A stretch of 60,000 bases of DNA. Source: Polytrichum commune. Taxonomy: Eukaryota; Streptophyta; Polytrichopsida; Polytrichales; Polytrichaceae. Made by a program: the position numbers and the translations under genes. The stretch covers positions 9,922,001 to 9,982,000 of the forward strand of contig OX485804.1 of assembly GCA_950295325.1 (NCBI GenBank). Reading direction: 5' to 3'. This document shows, in pieces, positions 43,300 to 54,394 of this stretch (position 1 is the stretch's first letter; every line of letters begins with the position of its first letter). The notes beneath the pieces were generated by a model. That model had not been told where the DNA came from, searched no databases, and saw only the letters and a program-made list of their open reading frames with translations.

Positions 43300-46200
43300 A
43301 TAAGGATAAGAACAATTTCTTGACAAACATCTGTAAGAGCGTGCAACCACCAAATTTCTCTGGTGGAATTAACTTTAAGCCTAACATAGTTCTACCATTT
43401 TTAGAAATGATGGAAAAGTTGTTTGATGCTAAGCTTCCAATGAAAGAAAATGTGAGGGCATGTTCTCTCTTGTTGAGAGAGCGAGCACATCTTTGGTGGA
43501 CTGGTGTTAAGACTGATAATTGAAGCTCCAATGGAAACGTGGTCTAAGTTCAAGGAATTGTTTTAAGGATATATTTTTCCACATTACTACATTCACAACA
43601 CAAAAGAGTACCTGAAAGACTTCAAACATGGTGCATTGTCAAGTTTAAAAATACAAAGATAGGTTTGATGAGTTGGTCGAATATTTCCTAGATTTTTCTA
43701 ACAAAGACAAACATATCTTCTTTGTTACGGGTCTTCGAATAAAATGTCGAGCCTTTGAAGCCTTACTTACGGCTTACTGTTGTTGTATGAATTTCAAGTG
43801 ACTTTTGAGAACAAATCTAAGACTTTATAAGTGTTTTATGATGTTTGCAAACCAATCAGTTTTAGTACTTGTCACAACAATAATAAGCTAACCATGCAAT
43901 TGTTTGGCAAGATTGTTAGTTTAAATGCCAATGTGTTGATTGACACAATGTGAAGTCAATTTCTTGGAATAATTGCCTCAATTAGGAAAATAATGTGAAA
44001 ATAAGCCAATTAAAACAAGAAATTTAATTAGCATGTGATAAATTAGGCCATAGACTAGGAAATTTGAAGAAAACAAGATGGTAGAAATCTATGGACTGAT
44101 ATGAACAATCACAAACCTAGAAATTCAAAATTTGCCTTGTTGTTGCTATATATAACTTGGAGGTGGATTTCTAGAAAAAGGTCTTAGAGGATAGAATTTA
44201 CCTAAATGAAATTCTTGATGGAATGACCATGAATTTTGAAAAGAAAATAATTGTGATGATATTAGGATCAAAGATTGATCCTTTGTAAATGAAATGCACC
44301 CTAGTTTGTGAAGCCTAGCAATTTTGTTGATTAGAGAGTGAATTTGGAGTCCATTGTTTGATTATTTCTTATGTCTGATTGAAGAAATCTAATTTAAGAA
44401 GGAATCTTGATGAATTTAACTGACAGTTTTTATGTACAAGTCAATGGTCTTAAATTGCGTTATGAGTGAGTTTGATTTCTACATAGAGAGGCTAAATCAA
44501 TTGTTTGTTGAATGAATAAAGTAAAGCCAACAAGAGAAATTGTGTTTGTTAGCCAATTGTCTTGCTTATACCGTGAGTGCGTCACTGTGATTAATATGCA
44601 CTTTGTGTTGGGAATAGTCCGAAGTTAATGATTTGCAGTGCGTCTGAATTACCGGGTGAAGTGAGATATTAATTACCAAGCTTTAACCTGTTAGTCGATA
44701 GTTTGGTAAAATAATATGCCCGAGTATATGCCCTGGAGACAAGTTACTTTCGGGACTTATAAATGATGAAAATATTATAGTTGATTACCTTTTGATGTCG
44801 CTATAGTTTTGTATTTGAAAGGCAATTGTTTGATTGTGTGATATGGTTATACATCATGTAGTGGGACAAATAAGGAGACAACAAAGATGAATTCTTCCTT
44901 GTTATGGGAATCCTTGATACTTATGAGGATCCACGAAGATTTCATTGAGAACCATTGTCTTGTATAAGTGTTTTGAGTTATTCAGAGAATTTAGATTAAT
45001 CGGAGCATTCAGTTAAAAATATTAATGATAGAAATATTGTGTGAAGAATATAAGAATATGGACTTAGTAAAGGCGATGGTCTTTTAAAATTCGAGAGATG
45101 AGCGATTGTCTTTAAGAAAGATGTGGTTGTGATATGTGAGTGATGTGATTTGAGTGCTAAACCAATTAAAACAAGAGAAGATGAATGCTTTGGAGGCCAA
45201 AATGCAATAGTATGGTGCATGTCCGATACCTTGGTTGTTTTGGTGACTATTGACATGACAAAGGACATGAACGAACGTTTGTCCGAGACCAGAGGTTGTG
45301 AAGAGGCCGAGAAGGCAAGATGATTTGATTGTTGATATATAAGTACGTATCATGCTCTCATTGGACATCTTACAATATTTCAATTTAAGATGCTAGAGTG
45401 GTAACCATGAATTAGTCAAGGTATGGTAATTGAACTCATTAAACAATCATCTTAGAATATAAATGAGAGAAACATTCCAATGATTAGTAGTCAAAGAAGT
45501 GAGAATGTATATCTTGATGTTCAAATATAAAATGAATAAAGTAATGAATTCCGCCATGATGCTTTAACTCGCATATGTGGTTTGGCCTATTGTCGCAATT
45601 CATGCATATTTGGTTACTTTGGCCAAGACCAAGTAAAATACCATTGTTGAACGACACAACTAAAAAATAATCAATAAAAGAAAATTGATAATCCATTATT
45701 TTTTCAAGTGTAATTGAAAATATTTACGAGATTGTTGACAACACCAAAATGCCCTTGGCCTTGGTAAGGAGACAAAAATGAGATCCTATCTGCAAGACTA
45801 TTGATTATGTATGTGCCTATGCTTGTGCACCGCACTTGGTCCAATTAAAATGAATTCATTGCCAGACTATTGCTTAAGTGAATAATGTGAATTGAGAGAC
45901 AAGCACAATTGCATGTACTCTTGTAAGTATTTGTAAGACTTTACCTTGTACATCATCATCCAATTGCCAGTTCAAAACCAAAACAACTTGAAATAATCAT
46001 GTGATTGTCTTTATAGAACTTTTATTGTGATGCCTACATGATATAAAAATAATATTTTAAGCCTTTTCTGAGTGTTCCCGTGGTTTTTTTGTCTTATCCA
46101 GACATTAATTACACACAACCACAACACATTGCTTTCTAAGTTCACCATTTGCAAAGAATTTGGTGTACTTGTGATTCAAAACAATAATAAGTGTATATTA

Positions 46201-49200
46201 GACAATCTTGGTGAAGAGGCTAAAATAGAGCCCGGTCAAATGAAATTGTAGGTGTGAAAATCCAACATTATCAAGGTCAAATGTTTTCTTTGGTCATCAA
46301 ACTTAGTGAAAATATGTGTTTCATTTTGAGAGATGACCAAATGCTTCATCACAAAGCATGTATAGACTATGGGACCAGGGTTTGTATCCTAAAGAGAGGT
46401 AAGAAGAAAACCATGTTATCTTATGATTCTACAATGTCATCTAATTAATAACCAAACCACTTCATCCAAGTGCCTATTTGCAATGCAATTTAAATAGCAT
46501 TAAGAAAGGGTGCTAGCTTAGTTTTAATTCATATGAGTGAAAATAGATGATAAAGAATCAACTTATGAATTAGCGGGGTAGGAGGAGATTCTCAAACCCT
46601 TTGTTGGAGGAATACAAATATCTATTTGACCCTTTGCTAGAGGGACTACCTCTGGAAAGAGAAATGGCCCATACTATACCTCTTGAGGTTGGTAGACAAC
46701 CACTTCTTAGGCATATTTATAGACTTGGAGTCTTTTGCAACTCGAGGAGGAATCATTATATTCGTTAATTGGAGACTTTCTCTTGTCTCAAATTAATATA
46801 TGGACCACAACAACATGGTCTAATGTTTGGGTCGTCCTACCTAAACCATCTTGATATGAGTTCTTAATTGGGTTCTTGATACGAACACCCGCTTCAAAGT
46901 ATTTGCATCTTACAATATTCTCCAACATCTGTGTGATTTTATCCATGTTTTTATATTTGTAACTATCTCAAAATGCCGAAAAAGTCCCAAATTAACGAAT
47001 ATAGTGATAGGAGGCTAAAAGACAAATAAAAGAATATTTGGAGAAATGATGAATTGAACCAAGTGCTTCTCCATACGAAACACCTATTTTATTTGTCAAA
47101 AAGAAAGATGGAGGATTGCGGATGGTGGTCGATTACCAGACACCGAATAACCAAACAATAAATAATTGGTATCCTATACCTCATATAGATGATTTTATTT
47201 GATCAATTGGGAGGTGCAAAAGTTATTTTTTTCTCTAGATTTATCACAATAACATCATCAAACTCGTGTATTTGGAGAAGACACCCCAAAACAAACATTC
47301 CATATTTTTTTGTTATCATTATCGGTTTAAGGTGTTAAGTTTTGAATTGACTATTGCACAAGCTACCTTTCAACCTTAAATGAATAACATTGTTTATAAA
47401 TACCTTGGGAGTTTATGTTGATGACACCTAGTAAGTCTTCTCCAAGAGAGACGAGGAACATGTGGGGCATGTGAGAAAGGTAATTCAACTTCTTTGTGAG
47501 AAAATATTGTATGCTAGGATGTCTAAATGTCAATTTGCAAATATAAAGTTGCATTACATAGCACATGTGGTAGGTAGAGTAGATCCTTGTAAAATTGAGA
47601 CAGTGCAAAAATAGACTACACTCCAAGATCTTGGACAATCAAGTTCATTTTTATGGTTGTGTAATTATTTCAAGCATTTCATATAAGGATACCATAGCTC
47701 TCTAGTAGCTTGGGCACCTTTTTATTTAATAATTAATTAAAATGAAAAAATAAGTTAGGCAGTTGACCCAAAAAATAATACTTTAAAATTGGGCATATTC
47801 AGAAAGTTAGACATTCATTCCCATTTGCTTGTCTCATTCCCGTTTTTTATGGTAGTGTGTCAGCATGACTTGTGGAGCAAATTCATGCTTGTATTGTTTT
47901 TAGACCATGAGTGAGATTGATATTGCCTGAAGACATTGGTGAGGTTATTTGATGCTACTTTGTTGGATTCCAATGAATGTCAATTGCATTATTGTGATTT
48001 TAGTCACTCTTTGATTGTGATATTTTTTTGAGGACACTCAACGAAATTAATTTCTTATAAAATTAGGCACCTTCAAAATTAATTATTTTCTACCCAAGCT
48101 GCTAGAGAGCTACGGTACTCTAGATTGGTTGTCACTCTCGCTCATTTGACTAGGATTAATATAATATTCATTTGCACAAAAGAATGTGATGCAATCTTTG
48201 TTGGAATTAAGTTTGTTGTAATCCATGCTCCAGTTGTGACTTCACACATCATTGGGGAGCCATTTGAGGTCATTTATGATGCATCTCTAGAAGGCATAGG
48301 GGTTGCTATAGAGTGTTTGTTGAGCATTGGAGAGGTGGCTACAAACACCAAGACAAACGGTCCCAATGGCCTTGTGCAAGACAATACATATGTGGGTCCT
48401 AATTTTGTTAATGATCAAGTCCTGCTACAAATTTTCATTGCATAGTGCACTTTAGATTCATGGTTTATGAATCCAAAAATTTGAATCATCAGTATTCATA
48501 GAGATGTTATGGTGGCACAAAGATGGGATTTGTCAATGATCAAGTCCTACTACAAATTATCATTACACAATGCACTCAAGATTCATGGTTTATGACTCCG
48601 GAAGTTTGAAATCATCAGTGTTCAAAGAAATGTTAGGGTGGCACAAAGATAGAATTATATTACATGATGTCACCATCATATAACTAGATAGAGGTCCTTA
48701 GTATAAGATTGTATGTACTCAACAAATTTTGTGATGCACTATAAAAAGGTCATATGGGCATTGCAAAGAACTTAAAGAAAGTCCAACATCTTTTTTGGTG
48801 GCCAAAGAGGAAAGCAGGTGTTCAAACACACTTCAATGCTTGTGGTGTTTGTCAACATAGTGAGGTCCCAACTACAAGACTAGCATATTTATTGCAACCT
48901 TTGAAAATCCATGAAGAATATGAGAATGTGTTTGTAAGAACTTTATTGTTGGGCTTATACTAACCAAATAAGGGCATGATGCAATTTTTGTGTGCATTGA
49001 TAAATTGAACAAAATGGTTCATTTCATGCCCACATGACTTTTGTAACTCCTTAAAGAATTGCTCAATGATTTAGCAATCGTGTTTATAAGCTTCTTGGAC
49101 TTCCTAGAAATATGTATGTACTAGAGACACATGATTTACAAGTAGATTCTAGAAGCACTTATACTATCTATTGGGCATTCAATTGGCCATGTCAATTTCC

Positions 49201-49365
49201 TTTCCTCCTAAGATGGATGATCAAACAAAAAGGCTGAATGGATTTCTTTAAGATATGCTCCCATCATTATGTCAGTCCTACTGAAGATGATTGGGATGAA
49301 TATTTGTTAATGACATAATTTTCTTACAATGATTCATATCAAGAATCAATCAAGAATACACCATT
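43300..49365 (+). pseudogene. Decayed Ty3-gypsy retrotransposon
   Basis: Pieces in gypsy order on the plus strand. Gag: PNFSGGINFKPN and RERAHLWWTGVKTD (43340-43520). Reverse transcriptase: SPYETPILFVKKKDGGLRMV, then VDYQTPNNQTINNWYPIPHI (47060-47200), VLSFELTIAQATFQP (47330-47380). RT-proximal RNase H: GEPFEVIYDASLEGIGVAI (48256-48312). Integrase zinc-binding region: HMGIAKNLKKVQHLFWWPKR, then ACGVCQHSE (48750-48880). Integrase core and tail: KMVHFMPT, and FSYNDSYQESIKNTPFN near 49320-49370. Every piece has stops and indels. No LTRs recognised; the right side abuts the duplicated block. Integrase after RNase H identifies Ty3-gypsy. Confidence 0.85.
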
Positions 49366-49369
49366 CAAC

Positions 49370-50200
49370 GACCCTTAACACCAACTAGGAGACCCCTCCC
49401 CCCAAACCTTGTGAGGGAGAAGTTAGCGTCCCCCACTAATGATGGCCGCATCGAATATTCTTCACACAAAATTCTAGAGAGTTTGGTTGCATGTGTGCCT
49501 TTACTTGCATGTGCATGTGCAATTTATGAAACCTCCAATGTTGTAGTGCTTTATGGTGAACAATTTGTGAGGAAGTACAGTAGGCACAACATGGATGCAA
49601 CTTGCCAAATTTACATCATTGTTTGTTATGATCGTATATTATGTGGCTATGTAAATCAAACCCAAATCTACGCATTATCTCAAGGTGACAACTTTCATAT
49701 TTACGCAGGGATCATCGACATTAACTACATGTTTAATGGTTGTTTATAACATAGGGTAGACAATCCTTATTTGATTACACTTTTATCAAAAGGTTTGTAC
49801 TTGAGTAATATGTGGTTTGGTGTGGCTTCAAGATCAAATACCAAAAAAAACATGTGTTGAAGAGACATTGGATTATATGTTTAGAAGATGATAATTATTT
49901 TGAGCTAAATAATCAACATAATTGAGGGCACCTATCTAACCCATTACTGAGCACGAGAATCTTCACTTTGATAAATGTCATACATTCCAAACAGCATGAT
50001 TAATGAGTAGGGAGGATGCAGCGATGCTCGTATGAAATAAAAGAAATAAAGATTGGCTTCGCAACAAATGCCCTATGAACCTTACAGAAGTGAAAAGATT
50101 GACTACCTTTTTTATTTGGCTTGCTTTCAAGGTATCGATGCTGGGGATATCATTGGCAAGGGACAAATCGTTTTCTGTAAATGCAACAGCAACGCCCGGG
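49370..50200. repeat. Segmental duplication copy B, block 1
   Basis: Counterpart of 11005-11795. It starts just where gypsy-derived sequence ends and stops at ATGCAACAGCAACGCC, where a TIR element follows. An open 112-codon frame (49411-49749) is broken in copy A and has no recognised domain. Confidence 0.8.
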
Positions 50201-50717
50201 GTGGCAACTCAAACAATTAATTACAGGGCGCTTGTTCAAAAATTTCACAAAGGCATAGATTATGTACACATAATCTTACATATAATCTAGAATATGTTTC
50301 AAATAATCTAGATTATGTTTCAAATTAACTGGATTCAAGAATTTCAAAAGAAAATCAAGAGAAAAGTCACCGAGAGAAGTCGGGAAGAGAGTAAGGGTTA
50401 GGGCTTGCAAGCCAAAATAATCTAGATTATCTTCAATTTTTTGTAGATTATGTAAATTATAATTAGGTCTGATGGAGATCAATTTATGGACAAGCCCCCC
50501 TGTCCAAGAGAAGGTCCACATTATTTTCAAATTATTGATGTATTATAATACATAGACATGTTCAAATCAAAAAATTATTATGTATTATGGACAATCTCAA
50601 TGTGCACTACATCACTCCATTCTAAGTTCCGTAAAATTGTTCTTTTGGTATGAATGTACAAAGATAATATGGATGGATTATCTATTACAAATTATTTTGC
50701 ACTAGTTGCCACCCCAG
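50196..50717. mobile_element. TIR element with GGGGTGGCAACT ends at the duplication gap
   Basis: GGGGTGGCAACT (50198-50209) is matched exactly by its reverse complement (50704-50715). The ends resemble hAT termini (CAGGGGTGGC). No clear target duplication is seen. It occupies the position where copy A has about 3 kb of unique sequence (11796-14756). The interior is AT-rich with AATCTAGATTATG-type motifs and no coding potential. Confidence 0.55.
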
Positions 50718-50719
50718 GG

Positions 50720-50915
50720 ACCAAAATTGGCATTCGGGTCGTGTTCTTCACCTTGCAGTCTCTAGAGCTTGCAGCAGAGAGGAGAGGCATTGGGCAGTCT
50801 GTAATTGTAGTGGCCGATCTTTCTCATCTCTTGGGAAAGTAAAGGGGGTGTCGAGGGACGCTCCAGCTTTGTCGTCGGATCATACATCACCTGCGATTGA
50901 TCATCCACTTGGGAA
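50720..50915. repeat. Segmental duplication copy B, block 2
   Basis: Counterpart of 14757-14960, with few differences (TCGTCTCTT/TCATCTCTT, TCGAGCGACG/TCGAGGGACG). It ends where the MITE at 50927 starts. Confidence 0.85.
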
Positions 50916-50926
50916 ACGCGTAATAA

Positions 50927-51274
50927 GGGGTGCTTCACACTATGGCTGAAGGTCAAGAGGCTGTTGATCTCCACCAATCAAATTGCAAGAAACCAAGAGT
51001 TCGGTCTCTCGACCCTTCACACTATGGCCAGAGTCCAAAGACCGTCGTAATTAAGAATGATTACTTTTTGAAGAAGGCGACGGACTCTCGAAGGAAGTTT
51101 GGGTCAGACGGGAATGAAAACCCAAACTATGGTCGAGAGGCCGTAGGTTTTTTTTCATTAAAAAATCAATCATTGACAAGATCTTAACTGTTAGATTGGA
51201 GGGGTTATTTTGAGCAAGGAATAAAGTGGGATGCTCCTTTGGGTTTTGACTTTGGGCTTGGCCTTTGGAGGCTT
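50927..51274. mobile_element. Harbinger-like MITE, TTCACACTATGGCC family, truncated copy 2
   Basis: Left end GGGGTGCTTCACACTATGGC preceded by TAA. The interior matches the reverse complement of 53875-54357 (CACCAATCAAATTGCAAGAA) and, near its end, 37648-38234 (GGGCTTGGCCTTTGGAGGCT). The right terminal repeat is missing; duplicated host sequence resumes directly. Confidence 0.7.
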
Positions 51275-52024
51275 TTTGCGCTATTGTCCATTGAATAGGC
51301 TGTGGATGTGCTTTGTGTGTGCTGTTTGTGTTATTTTTGTTATAATGGCATCCGAGTATTTTACAACAAGTTCAAGCCATCCATCTGTCATTACCATGTC
51401 ATTCCCGGCATGGCAACTCTCCTCTCCAGAAGAGCAGTGGTTTCGAATGCTTCTAATCACTGCGTTGATGCTTTCTTTTTCCAGATAGAGAAACAACATG
51501 CTTGAAGCGAACACTCCTCCGATACCCTTTGTGTCTGAGTTGGAAATTCTTTACGTTTTCAAAAAAGGAAGTTCTTAGAATTGATAGAAGCCATTTTTCT
51601 ATAGAAGCGTCCGACTCCTCGTCACCCGAATCGGGATTTAATTATAGCTCGTAATTACTGAATAAGATGCTCTGTTACTTTACAAAGAGGATGGCAGGAA
51701 CATGCTTGGAAAGAAATCCATGGATACCCTTTGTTTGTGTCTGCACTAGAAAAGCCTTACGCTTTGAAAGGTCGTTTCCAGAGCCAATTAGATTCAGCAC
51801 TTTTTCCCAAAAGCACGAGTCATCATCATCAGTATGTTTCCATTTATGCGATCACTCGAGAAACTGCGAAAGCTCCATACCCAAGGTTTTGTCCACTTTA
51901 TCACATGCTTCCCAGATTGCCCAATGTTCCCCGTGTCTATCGTCACCCTGTTACTTATGAGACACCTCTGAGGTTATTCTGTGGGACGATTCCACCAGGG
52001 GAACCTAATCACCACGTAACATAT

Positions 52025-52162
52025 ATGGTTGCATGCCTTGTCTGCAGGACCCTCTTTTTCTTCCTAGCACTTGCACTACTGATCCTTACCCTCCTCGCGC
52101 CAGCAGTCGAGGGGATTCAGACGTTCCAGACGAACTCTGCTACTTTCCTCCCATGTACGTGA
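52025..52162 (+). pseudogene. SH3b-like secreted protein, copy B, domain deleted
   Basis: From the ATG at 52025 the signal peptide is intact (LFFFLALALLILTLLAPAVE), followed by GIQTFQTN. Then a deletion joins downstream non-coding sequence, giving SATFLPCT and a stop after 45 codons. The whole SH3b domain present in copy A is gone. The product could at most be a processed signal peptide with a short tail. The upstream leader remains similar to copy A, so transcription may persist. Confidence 0.7.
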
Positions 52163-52771
52163 TTTTCAATCGAAGGAATGTAGAATTTTCAGTGATGTAG
52201 ATTCCTCCTGATCGGCCGACCTTCTTTGGGGCTTGGAGTGTATTAATTGCAATATATTGGCATCACGGATATCCAACAAACACATGCTTGTTTCAATGGA
52301 CGATGATTCATGACAGCCAGCTATACATTGTGTGCATGACATGTCAAGTTCAGCAGCTCTCATGTACAGATGATCAGATCGAAGATTGTAAACCATTTTC
52401 TCCTTCACTGGGCAATGACAAGAGTCATCAAGACTTGACTGATACAAGTGAACATTCTTTTTATTCGAAGGCAACCACAGTGCCAGGTCTGAATACTCGA
52501 GGTGTCACAATCCTGATGACAACAGCTCGCACCGTGCTTTCAAATTAAAACTTGCCATGTACAAAGCTTCGACAGCTCAAGTGCTGGACCATAGCCCAAA
52601 GAACTCGTGTGCTGAAAACTTTTACCCGTGTTTCATATGTATTGATTTGCGATCTAATTGAATGACCTACATTCACATGAACTCTGCTCTGGTCCGACGG
52701 AGCTACGCTAAAAAAGCAATAATAAATCCTGAGGGCTGTCGATGTTCAACCTCAGGCAGTTGAGGTCGTCA

Positions 52772-53389
52772 TTAGTCTACTGCCAAAAACTTCGCCCAAC
52801 GAGTGCTACTGACCGGTTGGGGGCAGAGAGATCCGACAGGGCAGCTGTAGACAGTGATGGTCTTCTCGACTTGCACCTTGAGGCCATCAAATTGGGCAGT
52901 GTAGTCGGATTGCGCGGAGGTGGGGATGAAGGCGATGAAGGCGAAGGCGAAGCTGTCGACGGTGCTCTCCAGGCTGACCAGGGCCTGGCGGATGGGTTCG
53001 GTGAAAGGGATCATGGTCAGCACTCCGTGCTTGCTGATGACGGTCGCCAGCAGGATCTGGTGCACCTGCACGAACGTCGTGAGCGCATCCACCACCAGCT
53101 TCGCATCCGCCACCGTGAGCTGCGTCCGAGACGGATCGTTCTGCAGCATGCTGGTGGCCTTGACGACGGCGTTCACAATGTTCTGGAACCCTGGGGCCAC
53201 CCTGGGTCCCTGCGTCAGCGCACTCACATAATTGATCCCGCTCACCACCACATTCAGATCGCGCGACATCGTGGTCACCGTGTCGAACACGCCCACAATT
53301 GCCACTCGGGTCGCGGCGTTGGCAGACTGGCTGCACAGTGCCAGCGACAGCACCAGCACGAACATAGCCCTTGATGACATTGTCGCCAT
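52772..53389 (-). CDS. Secreted HsbA-like protein, copy B
   Basis: 205 codons from ATG 53389, with the same signal peptide as copy A and nearly the same mature sequence. Differences: a 9-bp tandem duplication adds three residues (FAFAFIAFIPTS instead of FAFAFIPTS). One G fewer in a G run near the end (G5 against G6 at about 22320 in copy A) shifts the frame, so the protein ends VSSTRWAKFLAVD instead of PPTGQ. The intact frame, conserved splice sites and TATA box indicate that both copies may be expressed. Family assignment (HsbA-like, PF12296) is by pattern and moderately sure. Its partner SH3b-like gene in this copy is dead. Confidence 0.75.
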   Translation of the reverse strand: MATMSSRAMFVLVLSLALCSQSANAATRVAIVGVFDTVTTMSRDLNVVVSGINYVSALTQGPRVAPGFQNIVNAVVKATSMLQNDPSRTQLTVADAKLVVDALTTFVQVHQILLATVISKHGVLTMIPFTEPIRQALVSLESTVDSFAFAFIAFIPTSAQSDYTAQFDGLKVQVEKTITVYSCPVGSLCPQPVSSTRWAKFLAVD

Positions 53390-53421
53390 GTCGATGGACA
53401 GCAGCTCCTCTTCGATCAAAT

Positions 53422-53595
53422 CTGCAAGGAGGCCACACCAAGATGGAAGCAATTAATGAGCGTCAGTCATGTACTGCAGCAATCTAGCGCTGCAGGTATC
53501 CAGGCCAAGTTCTTCCGCAGGATAGGAGCTGTTCATACCAAGGCAAGAAAGTGAAGCACAACGAGGAATTACCCTCGGGATTGAAGGTAACGTAC
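53422..53595 (-). other. Predicted 5'-UTR intron of HsbA-like gene B
   Basis: Donor GAAGAG|GTACGTT and acceptor CCTTGCAG|ATTTG on the minus strand, 174 bp. Shorter than in copy A because of an internal deletion near 53520. Confidence 0.65.
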
Positions 53596-53685
53596 CTCTT
53601 CCCTCAGACGGAGAGTGTAGGATAGATCGCTCGTCGATGGATACACCAGATCGACTTAAGCTTGGTGGTTGCTCAATCTCAGCGC

Positions 53686-53693
53686 ATTATATA
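53686..53693 (-). promoter_or_regulatory. TATA box of HsbA-like gene B
   Basis: CGCAGTATATAATGCGC on the minus strand, identical to copy A, about 90 bases upstream of the splice donor. Confidence 0.65.
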
Positions 53694-53874
53694 CTGCGCG
53701 AACTCGCAAACGGACAAGGCCTCGCAAACGCCTCTCACGTGGGTCTGCAGCTGGGCAAGGCACCGCCTTGCAAATTAGTATCCTCCCCAAGCGCCAGCAG
53801 TAGCCTCGCCTCCCCCGGCCTCTTTACACTGTGGGCATAGTGTGCTCGCCATGACATCCGCCATTGGAAATTTA

Positions 53875-54357
53875 GGGCCGCTTCACACTATGGCCATCCA
53901 AGTCGATTGGCCGTGGGATTGAACGGCCAAAGTTTGTTGAGAGTCCAAAGAAATAGGCTGAAAATAGCCAATAAAATATAGTAAGTGGAGCCTTTGGCCG
54001 GGCATAGTGTGAAGCCTTCAAAGGTCAAGTCCGGAGTCCAAACCCAAAGGAGCATCCTGTTTTATTTCTTATTCAAAATAATTCATCCAATCTAGCGGTC
54101 AAGATCTTGATAAAGATTGATTTTTCAATGAAAAAAATCAACGGCCTCTCAACCATAGTTTGGGTTTCTAGTCCCGTCCGACCCAAACTTCCTTCGAGAG
54201 TCCATCGCCTCCTCAAAATATAATCATTTTAAATTGCGACGGCCTTTGGACCTTTGACCTTTGGACTTTGGTCAAGAGGCCGAACTCTTGGTTTCTTGCA
54301 ATTTGATTGGTGGAAATCGACGGCCTGTCAACCTTCAGCCATAGTGTGAAGCGCCCC
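53875..54357. mobile_element. Harbinger-like MITE, TTCACACTATGGCC family, copy 3
   Basis: Left end GGGCCGCTTCACACTATGGC and right end (reverse complement) GGGGCGCTTCACACTATGGC. Flanked by TTA on the left (53872-53874) and TCA on the right (54358-54360), one base from a TTA duplication. 483 bp, no coding capacity. After it a short stretch (54361-54395) repeats TCCTCCCCAAGCGCCA from 53782, as if the insertion fell next to a small local duplication. Confidence 0.8.
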
Positions 54358-54394
54358 TCAGTGTCCTCCCCAAGCGCCAACAATAGCCCCATCA

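Larger units (their letters stand above)
51275..53871. repeat. Segmental duplication copy B, block 3
   Basis: Counterpart of 15065-16082 plus 21460-23395. It has no copia element. About 0.33 kb of host sequence, from the SH3b domain through to CTTTCCTCCC, is deleted at 52135-52145. The right edge coincides exactly with the left end of the MITE at 53875. Confidence 0.9.

Noticed and set aside
52742-53374. Long open frames overlapping the HsbA-like genes on the other strand or in another minus frame (also 22277-22933, 22303-22866, 52887-53441)
   Set aside because: GC-rich shadow frames; only the frame with the signal peptide and helical domain is conserved in meaning, with splice and TATA signals in place.
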